Source: Asterias amurensis (lineage: Eukaryota > Echinodermata > Asteroidea > Forcipulatida > Asteriidae). From it: a DNA stretch of 64,000 nt. Shown one piece after another: positions 47,901-58,222 of the stretch. Positions within the stretch are counted from its first letter, which is position 1. Each line of letters starts with the position of its first letter. The stretch covers positions 3,694,001 through 3,758,000 of the forward strand of contig NC_092665.1 of assembly GCF_032118995.1 (NCBI RefSeq), given 5' to 3'. The position numbers and the translations under genes are program-made. The notes beneath the pieces are model-generated. The model was not told where the DNA came from. It searched no databases and worked only from the letters and a program-made list of their open reading frames with translations.

Positions 47901-49621
47901 TGTATGCAGTTAACATTTAATATTTGAAACTATAATTATTTTTCACTATTTCTTTTTGAAACAGATCCATCAAAAACTAAGTTTATCCACAAAACCCTTA
48001 ATGGAAAAACCTTATTTTATCCCCAAAGAGGGGGTCGTGAATAAAATGTTCATCAAGTTGTTTACAAATGTTCAGAATGTTATTGTTGAAAACCTAGCTG
48101 AATTGGTCCTCACTTTTACAGGCATGCAACTTCTGAACAGACGTGATGATTTCCTCATCTTCTTTTTTTGTTGTGCTCCATGGGAAACTTAAAAACACAT
48201 TTCAAATACTTGTGTCCGAGGCAGTTTTCTTGTTTTTAAAAGTATCATTTTCCAAAAACAGTTGTTGAAGAGAATAGTATAGGTATGCCCAAAACGGTGT
48301 CAGTCTGTTTTAAGAATTGTTTTAGTAATGTTTTCGTAAGCAGTTTACATTAAATATTTTAAACTATAGTTATGTTTTTTGTATGCAGTTTCATTAAATA
48401 TTGTCACTATCTCAAGTTTTTTTTCTTCATTTTTGAAACAGATCCATCAAAAGACATATGACGACATAGACGCCAAAGAGAAACATAATCTTCTTAGATC
48501 AACGCGACACTTTGGCGGACTTGCCTTCTATTTGTCGAGGAAACAACAAATTGACGGACTGTTGGTTGATATGATTAAGAGACACCTGTAAGTACATTGA
48601 AGAGCCTTGGTTCAAGACAACGGCATTGTCCCGCTCTGATGTCCCGATTTGATGTTTGAATTTGTTTTCCCCCCAGTATTTCCGATGCAATTGATGTGGT
48701 TCGTTTGATGCATCTTATGGCACCAGACTGTCCATCAGCCGTGGAGGTTAAAAACAACAAGCTAGAAGGGATTGACGCTCTGAAGGTAAAACAACGCAAC
48801 AATCGGAGGGGGGGGGCTTTTACGGCTGGTGCACTGCTAAAAATGGTATTCTTGAAACAAGAAAAACATCTTATTTTGAGAAAATATTTCTTGTGTCACT
48901 CCCTAGAAAAAGTTTGTAGGGAGTAACACAAGAAATATTTTCTCAAAATAAACTGTTTTTCTTGTTTCAAGAATACCATTTTTAGCAGTGTGTAAACTCT
49001 TGAGACGCACTAATTGCACCGAGACTAAGAATATTATTTTGGCGTTGCCCTTAAACTGATATCTAGTAAAAGCTGTATACTCGGTGCTTCCGGAATTTTG
49101 ATATGAGATCCGAACCCACAGCCTTTGCAATTCTAGAGCAAATGTAGTAAACGATTGTAAGCATGGGCAGTGAGTACTGCAGCAATTTGGGTCCGACGTT
49201 TTACATTTGAGAGGGCGAGGCCATTTTCATTTTGCAAAGGGCACTTCCTTTAGAAAAAAACTGAAAGTCTAGGGTATACTTTGAAAGGGGTGCAAAGGCC
49301 AAGACGAGTGCAACAGGGGCTAGGGACTTCATGCTTATCCACGCCTGGTGTTTGGCACTTCTCATTAACACTTTCTGTAATTTGTCACGAACGAAACTGT
49401 TCAAAGAAATAATTCATTCTCAGTTGTCCTTTTCCCTAATTTACAAACCATTTCAAATTTTTTTATTTTTTTTTTATTTTCCCTCTGTCCAACTTCAGGT
49501 ATTTATTGAGAAGGATGCCAAGCAAAAAGGATTATTAGAACTCGTCCTGCAGTCTTATGAGAATGATGTTGCCAACCAAGAAACAGATACCGAGGAGCAA
49601 GTCAGTGACAGCCAGAGATGA
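44921..49621 (+). CDS. MRPS22: Mitochondrial small-subunit ribosomal protein mS22
   Basis: Eight exons, 44921-45053, 45733-45878, 46306-46470, 47084-47227, 47798-47881, 48442-48587, 48677-48785 and 49499-49621, join to 1,050 nt (349 residues, near the human 360). mS22 is a metazoan-specific component of the mitoribosomal small subunit. Seen: an Arg-rich N terminus suited to mitochondrial import (MAACMRRKFLRNSSQFLRG), LFLTDEVQSILKRITGMDL, ITYDLSDRERFIVVREPNG, ILQIYFPRSQRQ, DAACVQFEPDAKDFIR, TRHFGGLAFYLSRK and an acidic C terminus. Identification rests on remembered family sequence over the whole length. The start overlaps a consensus YY1 site. A duplicated splice acceptor lies in intron 5. Confidence 0.93.
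45349..45479. mobile_element. Small foldback MITE, family G
   Basis: Same ends and interior as the 43181 copy, with GGCCCACCACTTTTTCAC. In MRPS22 intron 1. Confidence 0.8.
46013..46245. repeat. Dispersed repeat family R (copy 2)
   Basis: Shares GGGAGACTTCTCAGTTCTG, CTGTCTTGCT and GGCTGGGACTACTA with the 50700 copy. In MRPS22 intron 2. Confidence 0.7.
47965..48192 (+). other. Possible alternative or decoy exon in MRPS22 intron 5
   Basis: The sequence before and at the start of exon 6 (48442) is repeated upstream. Both places carry TTTTTGAAACAG followed by ATCCATCAAAA, and both have a similar AT-rich lead (GCAGTTAACATTTAATATT against GCAGTTTACATTAAATATT). Splicing exon 5 to 47965 keeps the frame open for 75 codons (starting IHQKLSLSTKP) to a TAA at 48190-48192, replacing the C-terminal third. 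The frame has no family match. It could be a terminal exon, a nonsense-mediated-decay switch or plain debris. Confidence 0.4.
48832..48990. mobile_element. CACTG-ended hairpin MITE
   Basis: 159 bp, nearly a perfect inverted repeat: CACTGCTAAAAATGGTATTC to GAATACCATTTTTAGCAGTG. The CACTG start and possible TG flank duplication recall CACTA-type elements. Lies in the last MRPS22 intron. Confidence 0.8.
49205..49350. repeat. Dispersed repeat (GAGGGCGAGGCCATTTTC)
   Basis: Shares GAGAG(G/A)GC(G/A)AGGCCATTTTCATTTTG and GGCCAAGAC-type words with 19625-19745 and, reversed, about 30965-31100. Confidence 0.55.
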
Positions 49622-50699
49622 AGAAAGAGTAAGCTGAACTCTGATCAGTCGGGAAACCTCCAGGGGCCAATTTCATAAAGTTGTTAAGCAGAAAATACTG
49701 CTGCGGCACAGCAATTTTTCTCTGCTAAGCAAATATCAAGTGGGACACCAGCCACAACAGTGTAAACTTAAAGTTATAATGGCTGATAACCTATTTCTGT
49801 TTAGTAATACTTGTGCTTAAAGGAACTATGAAATTGAGCCCCGATTCCCAGGTTTATTTCACAAATTTCAAAACTTTCGTCCAAACTTTGTGGTGATGCA
49901 GATGGTAAATCTTCTGAGCTGCAACACCCAGTTTAGACAAACGGGTTACTCGGGCACCAGCACACTACCCTAGTCCTTTGTTTTAGAGATTCCTTAAATC
50001 CTCTGAAATGTCATGCCCATGAAGTTTAGGGGGCTTCATCATCTAGACCAAGGGGAGACCCAGGCCCACTACCCTAGTTGTTCACGTGTGGTGATGTAGA
50101 GGGTTTTTGATCATCTAAAAGGCAACTTCCAGGAGATTTTTGGAGCTTTAGCCTCTTCGCCAAGGATATATCTATACCCCCCCAAACAAAAAAAATTGTG
50201 GTATTGGTGGTTTCTGGTGCCTGAGCTCATACTATTGTTTGCAAGGAAACAAGGAAAACACAATCAGACTTTTTGTAAACAATATTTATGCATTTATTCA
50301 GTGCAAAGTATAGAAAAAATAAAAAGCATTTAAAACATTTTTGATGTGGGGGATATATTACAAGGTACAAGGATTCTAACTTGATTTGTGCCTCCATCAA
50401 CAATGGAGATAACTCTAATTTGTGAGATTTGCACATAAAATCCAGAGGAATTGTTGCTCTGGATATCTAATTTGAAAACTTCAGCAAATGAGACAAGATT
50501 ACTTCACAGAGACTGATTAATGTCCTGGTTTGATATTGTGACATTTACAATAAAATAAGTCATATACAATGACTTCTGTACAAATTAAAATAGTTTGACT
50601 GGAAGATTCTGTTTGTCGGGTGTTTAAAATGTCTTCCAAAGTGTAATAGAAGATTGTATTTGTAGATCAAGATTCACTCCCTGATTTTAATCAAGTTAG

Positions 50700-50945
50700 T
50701 AGATAGGATTTGAGGCATTGCATGGTGAGGTATCAATATATATTTGGTTTACTGTAACACCATGTGTGTACCGGTATCTACTTGCCAGGTAGAGTTTGTT
50801 CTTAGAGAACTGTCTTGCTTAATTCTACTACCGCAGAGTAGATTGTTCGGGTGTTCGGGAGACTTCTCAGTTCTGAAAAGAACTGTCCTGCTTATTAACT
50901 ATTACCTGGGCGGATGGTACAGAAATAGGCTGGGACTACTAATTT
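50700..50945. repeat. Dispersed repeat family R (copy 3, longest)
   Basis: About 245 bp from GATTTGAGGCATTGCATGG to GGCTGGGACTACTAATTTA. Together with the other copies it defines a shared unit with no inverted ends, possibly a SINE body. Confidence 0.7.
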
Positions 50946-51060
50946 AGCAAGTTAATAGAGTTGTGACTTTGCCTTCCTCAGCTCAGATCAGTTGTTCTGG
51001 AGACCTATAAGGGTTTCCCTTTTGCCTCTTGCACACTAAAACTAAACACTTTGTTGAATG

Positions 51061-51278
51061 GACCCTTCCCATGAAATATGCTAATTACATTCACGCATGC
51101 GTACAGACCCTGTTGGTTGGCAAACGCCATAGAGTTGTACACTAAGCAGACGCGCAATCGTGTCTGCGTCACGCACCCATTAGCCGTGTATAAAACAGCG
51201 CGATGTTCCCTCATTTTGCCAACCAAAACGTTGGTGCGCACGCACTATGTGCAATTTACATATTTCATGGGAAGGGTC
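51061..51278. mobile_element. Foldback MITE, family F
   Basis: Ends GACCCTTCCCATGAAATATG and the inverse. Same size (218 bp) as the 36432 copy, in the other orientation. Confidence 0.85.
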
Positions 51279-51438
51279 TATTTTTTTACAGTTATTATTA
51301 CAGTGCACTACATTTTCGATGCATTGGTTTTAATACCACATTCTAATATAACAGCTATGTACATTGTGAATACAATAATAACCAAAATGAAACACAACAC
51401 AGATCAACTCTACTTAGGTGCACTTAGTGTAACTAGCA

Positions 51439-51544
51439 ATAGATGGATTGCAATACGTGTCATCGATCGCCATCTTTGATGTATTAACAAGGGGAAAAGT
51501 GTACGCGCTGTGCATGCACTTTTTCCGTATTGCAATCCATCTAT
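51439..51544. mobile_element. Hairpin element (ATAGATGGATTGCAATACG ends)
   Basis: 19-bp perfect inverted ends around a short unique centre containing CATCGATCG. Target duplication not clear. Confidence 0.6.
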
Positions 51545-51576
51545 TCATTCAATCCCTTCACTACATGGTAGCTTAA

Positions 51577-51958
51577 AGGAACACGTTGCCTTGGATCGGT
51601 CGAGTTGGTCTTTGAAAAGCGTTTGTAACCGTTTTTTATAAAATGCATATGGGTAGAAAGATGTTGTAAAAGTAGAATACAATGATCCACACAAACATGC
51701 CTCGAAATTGCGTGGTTTTCCTTTTACCTCGTCGACTAACACGTCGGCCATTTATGGGGGTCAAAATTTTGACTCCCATAAATGGCCGACCATGTTAGTT
51801 CGCACAGTAGAAGGAAAACCACGCAATTTTGAGGCAAACTTGTGTAGATCATTGTATTCTACTTTTAAAACATCTTTCCAACCATATGCATTTAAAAAAA
51901 AACGGTTACAAACGCTTTTGTTTTGACCAACTCGTCCGATCCAAGGCAACGTGTTCCT
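51577..51958. mobile_element. TTAA foldback MITE, family B
   Basis: TTAA at 51573-51576 and 51959-51962. Same architecture as the other copies, in inverse orientation. Confidence 0.9.
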
Positions 51959-52001
51959 TTAACCCTCACAGTTGGGGGCTTTGATCTGCCATGCATAGTT
52001 G

Positions 52002-52133
52002 GGCCGTGTACGAAACGACGACTTTGGCTACAGCTACATACGTCTAGATCAGCGCGTCTACCAGTGTTGAAGAATGGCAGACGCGCGCGATCTAGCCGTA
52101 GCTGTAGCCGAAGTCGCCGTTTCGGACACAGCC
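52002..52133. mobile_element. TTG-flanked foldback MITE
   Basis: Inverted ends GGCCGTGTACGAAACG and GGCTGTGTCCGAAACG (reverse complement of the right end), with CTACAGCTAC words paired inside. TTG on both sides (51999-52001, 52134-52136). Confidence 0.8.
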
Positions 52134-52716
52134 TTGGTTAGGCTATGCACTGCAGTACTGAAGGCAGCAGGATTTTAAGGCAAAACCTGAGATAGATTTT
52201 TGGAGACTTTTCTAGGTGGTCTGGCAAGGCAATATCCCAAGTTCATCAAAATCTTTCGGAACTCTACCACTTTTTGTTTTGGGTAAGATTTCTATGAATA
52301 CACTACTATTAAAATAAACCACTTTCTAAACGCTCAATAAAAGTCTATTGAGCTAAAGAAAACGAGCACATTTTCAGGCAAATAGTTCAACAAATAATGT
52401 TTACAGTCCACTGATGCAGCATAGTCCACTCTTCTGATGTCCAATGAAATGCATATCGTCTGTTGATGTTTGTCAACAAATTGAGAGACGGTTTTGTTTG
52501 CCTATGAGATGACACCCAATTCTGATCAGTGAACGATTTTAAAGCAAAATGCTATGCAAATTGTGTCAGTTGCTACTCAGAAATCATCATTTGCTACTGA
52601 ATACTAGCATTTGGTCTGCACAAAACTTGCTTAGTCTTTATATTTTGCTTTGCAAAATTGGCAAACAAAATCATTCCCTGCTGAATTTATGAATCCAGAA
52701 GATTTTTTCTTGTTCA

Positions 52717-55700
52717 TCAAACATCTAGATCCTCATCAGGATCTTCCTCATCCATATCGTCAGCCTCGTCCGGTTCGTAAAAGATCTTCCCCGATCCCTC
52801 CGTGCTGCCGATTTTTATTGTGCGCCTGAGTAAAACAATGACAAAACAAAAAAGTTATCAAATAATAAACTCACATTCAAGGCACTACATGGATCAGCTC
52901 CACCCTACATACACGATCTCTTGACACCCCGTACAACTAGACCAGGTCTAAGATCTATCAGCAATACGCTCCATGTTCCTCGGACGCGCCTGGCCAGTTA
53001 CGGGGACAGGGCTTACTCCAACATAGCACCTAGACTCTGGAACTCACTTCCGGAACACCTCAGACAAATACACAACATCACTCTCTTCCAGCAGAAACTC
53101 AAAACACACTTGTTCTTGCTTGCTTTTCAACATCTTGACAAAACTTGACCGGCGCCTTTGAATGTTTCTCTTTTACAGTAAAGTGTGCCTTATAAATGCT
53201 GTAGTTTATTATTTATTATAAACCATTTTGTTCAAGACAAAATAATAAAAAAGGTATGAGAAAAATAGTTCACCCTTAGGTTTTGTAAAGATATCATTAC
53301 ACAAAAAAAGAAAATTGATATGGCCCTAAGTCCAGGGGCATTGAGGCGATTGCCTCTGTCAAGCCTGTTGACTTTTTCATACTTTAGTCTGTGAACATTT
53401 TAGTGCGTGTTAACATATTTGAGAGAGAATACCATTTGTATTGCCAGCTTGGCCGTGAGGTGATACCTCATTGCAGAAAGACCCTCTCAAGAAATTTATA
53501 ATCATACATTATGTAAAACTCACTGAGAGATATTACCTTTCTTGTACTTTGGTGTATGGCAAGACGACTTTGTCCTTGGCTAGTCTTTCCGAGTCTCTCA
53601 ATGTCAAGTTAAATGTTAGGTTCGCTGTCGGGTCAGGCTATGGGAAAACAAAGTCAGAAATGAAAAAGCATTTTACCTAAGCAATTTATCAAGCCGTATT
53701 TTCTGTTGAACAAGTGTGCATTATTCGCCCCGTGTAGAAATGCTACTTCAAAATCATCATTTGTTACTAACTTACTCAATATATGCGTTCCATCTGCACA
53801 AAAAATGCCTAGACAGTATAAATGCAAAATGGTTCCTTTAACAACATGTAACAACAACTTTTACCATTTGGCACATTTTGTTTTATCTAGAAGGCACAGA
53901 GTTAGTGCTATAATAATGTCTATTTGTTGTTGATGTTGTTGTTGTTGTTGTTGTTAATGTTGTTGTTGTTGTTGTTGTTGTTTGTGTTTTGTTCCTTACC
54001 TGTGGTTCAGACTCCACTTCAAGGTTTGCTGTTCCTTTGTCTGGAAACACAAATAGCTGGTAATCATGATCAACGCTGAAACCTTCTCTCTGTGTACAAA
54101 AACAGGATAACAAATACTTGATTATAATAAAAGAGGATTTTGGGCGGGGCTCAAGGCCGTTTTATAGTCGGTCGCTTGATGGACGCGCGATGGGAATTTG
54201 GACACGTGACACAGTTTGTAGTCATCGCTAAGGCCTAAAACTGTCTTTTTTTGATCGCAGGTCAAGAATTCCACTGTGCGACCATCGCGCAACCATCACG
54301 CAACCAACTATAAACCGGCCTTTAGGCTCCACCTGACATTTTTGAAGCCATGTACTGAAAGCACATGTTTAAGCCGAAGAAAGGATTTTAAGTTTAGGGC
54401 CATTGTTTTGATCATTTGACCCGCTGGTCAAAAGTTTATTAAATACACCATACTGTTAAGAAGGGAGTGCATTCTGCTCTACAGCCAGGCTCCTAGTGGA
54501 TGAGACTGTAAAGGGGGTAACCCTGTTTCTGCCCTGCCTATGAGTAGGTGGCAGCGTGCCCCTGTCACCAGTTGATTTTGGCTGTAAACCCAAATCAGTG
54601 AAGTGTAGCCCTTATTTTGTTGTGGCTGTCCTGTCCGTGGCCTTGTGAGGTTAGGCGATCTCTAATAAATGTGTTTTTTAAACTGTAGGAAAAGGGCAGT
54701 GATATAACACCTAAATGTGTAAGAAACTGCAATACTTACTATTCGTATAACTTTCCCAGATTTCCTTCTATGTACTAACTCACAGAGTGCCATGGGTTCT
54801 TCTTGAATAGGAGCTATGGACCGGTAGGGTTCTAAATATAGAACTGACGTAGCTAGGTGACAGATGGCGCTTGTGGCTGATACATCATGAACATCTTGAT
54901 GCAGGAGACATATCACTTGTGAAATCTCAGGACCTTAAAATAATAAAAATGAACGTTCTGATAAATACTTTACATTGACTTCAACTAAACAAATACTGTA
55001 CTCCACATTGATTGTTAAGCTTGAGTAAAAAATATTTTGTTTATTAAAATGGTAGCTATGATGATATTTTTATATTTTTTGTTCAACCAAAATGGGGCTG
55101 GATGACAAATAGTCTATGGTTTAGTGCTTTATCAATGACTGAACATTTGGATCCCGACAAGGTGATGCAACAAAATGGCCTTGAACTTCGCTCTTGAATG
55201 GACACAGCAATTTCCCTTGTTAAGTCAATTTGTGCAGAAACCTTGCACAGGGCACCACAGCAAAAGCACAGGGCACCATGGCAATAGCTGTGGGTGCCAA
55301 GCGGGTTATTTTGAGGCTCGAGCTATTACCTTCCCAATCAGAGGAGTGTGTGAGTTGATGCAGTGCTTTACAGACCATCGTGACTGATTTATGTAAGATG
55401 ACTGGAGACAGAGAATCAATGATAACGGCGATGGTTTTGGTTCCTGTGACTGTGTGATGCTCCAAGTGGGATTGGAAATCTGTCAGTGTGCTGAAGTGGA
55501 GCAGGTTGTGGTTCTCTGATGAACTAAACGGAAAAAAATAAGAATGATTTTGATAAAATAATAGAAACTCACATGGGTTTGTCAGGTGAACTTTTAATAT
55601 AAAGTATTCTTTATACAAACAATTTGAAAGAGTATAATTGTTTAAATTTCAAGCAATAAAGTATGGTCTTTTTTACATCAAAACTGAAAGTTGTTATTTG

Positions 55701-58032
55701 TTGTAAACCCTCAAAAGGGCTTTTTGAGGCAACGAAAGCATGTCCAGCAAGATAAAGGCTGGTGCTTTTTATTATACAGTATTATCAGTGTTGTTACCAT
55801 ACGAGCGAACAGGGAACCAAACATGGTCATACTGTAGTGAACATGCGCCCTTTTCACTATAGTGGTATGGTTCAGTGCTCAGCTTCCTCCCCTGTGGAGG
55901 ATGTGGACATGTCCTGAGCCCAATTTCATAAAGCTGCTAAGCACACAAATTTGCTTAGCATGAAGTTTCTACCTTGATAAAAACAGGATTACCAACCAAA
56001 TTTCCATTTGTTGCATATTGCTTGTTACTGGTATTCAGCTGTTGTTTGCTCATCCTGAAAATCACATGGAAATTTGGTTGGTAATCCTGTTTTTATCAAG
56101 GAAGACATTTCATGCTAAGCAAATTTTTGTGCTTAGCAGCTCTATGAAATTGGGCCCAGGTCAGTGACTGTTGAGGTTGAAAGCTTGTTACTGTTCAATT
56201 TGTGTTCCTTTATCAAACTTCACCTGTATACATTGTTGGTAAAACCCACTGAACCAGTTCTTTTTGTTCAGTACATCATTGACATGTGTAATGGCCATTT
56301 AGTACAACATTCTTTCTAATGAATGACATTCCGTTAGTCTTTAATTTCACAGCCCTGGTCAGGGAATGCTAGACTGGGTTGAGTTGGCTTTTTGGGTGCG
56401 GCCAGGCAACATCTCGTGTGTGGAGGGCTGAGGCTTTGCATACTGGGTTGATGAAAGTACATGTAATTGTATTGGTGCACTGCAGGCTAGCTCCGATTTC
56501 AAGTAAGTTTCCTTTGATAATTTAGAGGGTGATTCTAGAGTATTAGCATAGCTATTTTATTTAACTGTAGTTCTGTACCAGCCACGAAGTCTCTACATTT
56601 AGTTTGCCCCACAACATTCTGTTTTACATGCATTTTAAAGTGTTCATTTACAATACATATTGTCTGTTTTATCAATAAGAGGGTCCAGGTCTCAACCTCG
56701 AGTCCTAGTTTAAGTAGTTTTGTAGTCAGCTTTTTAGAGCAGTAATTAAATTGGCCATTTTTGTGGCTGGAAGTAAAAGCCATCCAAAAACTGTGGTTCG
56801 TTTCCTTAACTTGTTGGTGCGCCCTGTCTATGCTACATGACTTACCTAACACCATTCCACTCCAAAGGGTCTGACCATCCATCATGACATGTGACCTTTG
56901 ACCTCACAGCTGGGTCAAATCCAGATAAGAATACTGTCGGTGAGCGGTCAAACATAAAAACATGAACTTGATCCACCCTGGAAAAACCAAAATAGATGAG
57001 ATTAAATTCGCACAAATTAGCAGGCAAAACAAAAAGCACAAGTCGATGTTATCGTTTAAAATAAACAAAGAAATATAGACTAGAAGTTGTTTACTGAGAT
57101 GAGAAATCTTTTTTTGGCTGGATGAAAAGCAAGAAAATGGATTATTTTTTTGTAAAAGAATACGCAATATACCGACCTGCTGGCAAGAACATTTGTAAGA
57201 CATCGAAGTAAAGGTCTACCACTGATGTCCACAGAATCTGATGATACAGAATGAAATAAAATCAAAGTAAATAATACAGAAACCATCCTTCAATCTTGTT
57301 CACCAGACTGATTTTGCAATTGTTTCATACTGTCTACTTTTGGTTCTACTACACAATCATTCATAACCATCGTCAAAGTTGGGACAAATTTATGAAATTG
57401 CGTGACTGTTTGTATGGTAAAGAATTTCGATTTCACAACACAAAAGTCAATAGTTAGTCATTTATAGTAAAATATAATCAAATCATATTACTTGACAAGT
57501 TACAGTGCCATTATTTCAATTTAATAAATATCACAATTGACAATTGACAATCACTATCCCTCACCTACAATACAATGAAAATCAAACAGATATAAAATCA
57601 AACAGATAATATAATCCTTGGCGTTTATATCCTGACTGAAGGACTATGCCAAGTACCGAAGTAGAAGTAGAAGAGTAAATACAACTATTGTTTGGACTTT
57701 AATAAGTTTAATAACAAACTGTTTTATTGAGTTGAGTCTTCCCTTCACGAAAATGAAAATAAAACACAAATAAACCATGCAACAAATTGGTTTTTATCAT
57801 GTTATTATGCAGTAATTACTAACACTAAATAGTAAACACACACCATAGAGAAAGCACACATAACAATAGTATTATAAAAATAGTGCAAGAGGACATCATT
57901 TCATTCACCATTTCATATATATTGTGAATTGACATTGGTAAACAAATTAAAAAGCACTAGTTTTATACCTTGTACAACAACCAAAGAGCTGCTTTCATTT
58001 CCATTTACAATCTGCTGAAGTAGGGACGCCAT
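52717..58032 (-). CDS. ELP5: Elongator complex subunit 5
   Basis: Eight minus-strand exons: 58032-57969, 57237-57177, 56977-56846, 55523-55330, 54933-54740, 54089-54000, 53637-53537, 52825-52717. They join to 945 nt (314 residues, close to human ELP5). Elp4/5/6 form a RecA-like ring of the Elongator complex, which modifies the wobble uridine of tRNAs. Seen: SGRPLLRCLTNV, VHVFMFDRSP, HDGWSDPLEWNG, IAVIIDSLSPVILH, the PDPTANLTFNLTL segment, KIFYEPDEADDMDEEDP and an acidic last stretch ending DEDLDV. As in other ELP5 proteins there is no Walker motif. Start chosen: first ATG, 190 bp from the divergent UBXN10 start. Intron 7 carries a truncated LINE tail, and intron 6 a GTT microsatellite. Confidence 0.93.
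52870..53215 (+). mobile_element. LINE 3' fragment (CR1/L2-like C terminus)
   Basis: Reads TRLASYGDRAYSNIAPRLWN, then SLPEHLRQIHNITLFQQKLK, the usual C-terminal signature of CR1/L2-group reverse transcriptases, then a stop. It ends in an AT-rich tail with TTTATTATTTATTA. In ELP5 intron 7, antisense to the gene. Confidence 0.8.
53923..53981. repeat. (GTT)n microsatellite
   Basis: Interrupted GTT repeat in ELP5 intron 6, ending about 20 bp from the exon's donor. Confidence 0.95.
54150..54325. mobile_element. Foldback MITE (AGGCCGTTTTATAGT ends)
   Basis: AAGGCCGTTTTATAGTCGGT at left pairs with ACCAACTATAAACCGGCCTT at right, and GGACGCGCGATGG with CCATCGCGC. Flank duplication unclear. Confidence 0.65.
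55913..56160. mobile_element. Family E foldback MITE
   Basis: Ends CCTGAGCCCAATTTCATAAA and its inverse, with the same interior as 28721-28965. In ELP5 intron 3. Confidence 0.85.
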
Positions 58033-58222
58033 CCTCAAAAATACCTTGAATCTCTCAGCTAATTAAAAGTGTGTTTGAATTCGTGGAAAATAGTAAACAA
58101 ATCTCCGATCCTTTTGCAAATGCACACCATGTGTTTTCCTTGTTTGAAATTCTGCCAGTGGTGTGCTTGAACTCTGACCTGGCATTGTTGTACGCATGAG
58201 CAGTAGCCTTGTCAACAACATA
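58033..58222. promoter_or_regulatory. Bidirectional ELP5/UBXN10 promoter
   Basis: Only 190 bp separate the two divergent start codons, so regulatory elements must be shared. No TATA box is evident. An AAAATGGC motif, a weak YY1-like core, lies at the UBXN10 start (58232-58239). Confidence 0.65.

Larger units (their letters stand above)
49622..52716. other. MRPS22/ELP5 convergent intergenic region
   Basis: No gene seen. It contains a family E relative (49660-49845), repeat R (50700-50945), a family F MITE (51061-51278), a 106-bp hairpin (51439-51544), a family B MITE (51577-51958) and a small TTG-flanked hairpin (52002-52133). Confidence 0.6.

Noticed and set aside
53883-54113. Thr-rich frame on the minus strand
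   Set aside because: Part of it is the true ELP5 exon (54000-54089); the Thr run is the GTT microsatellite read through.
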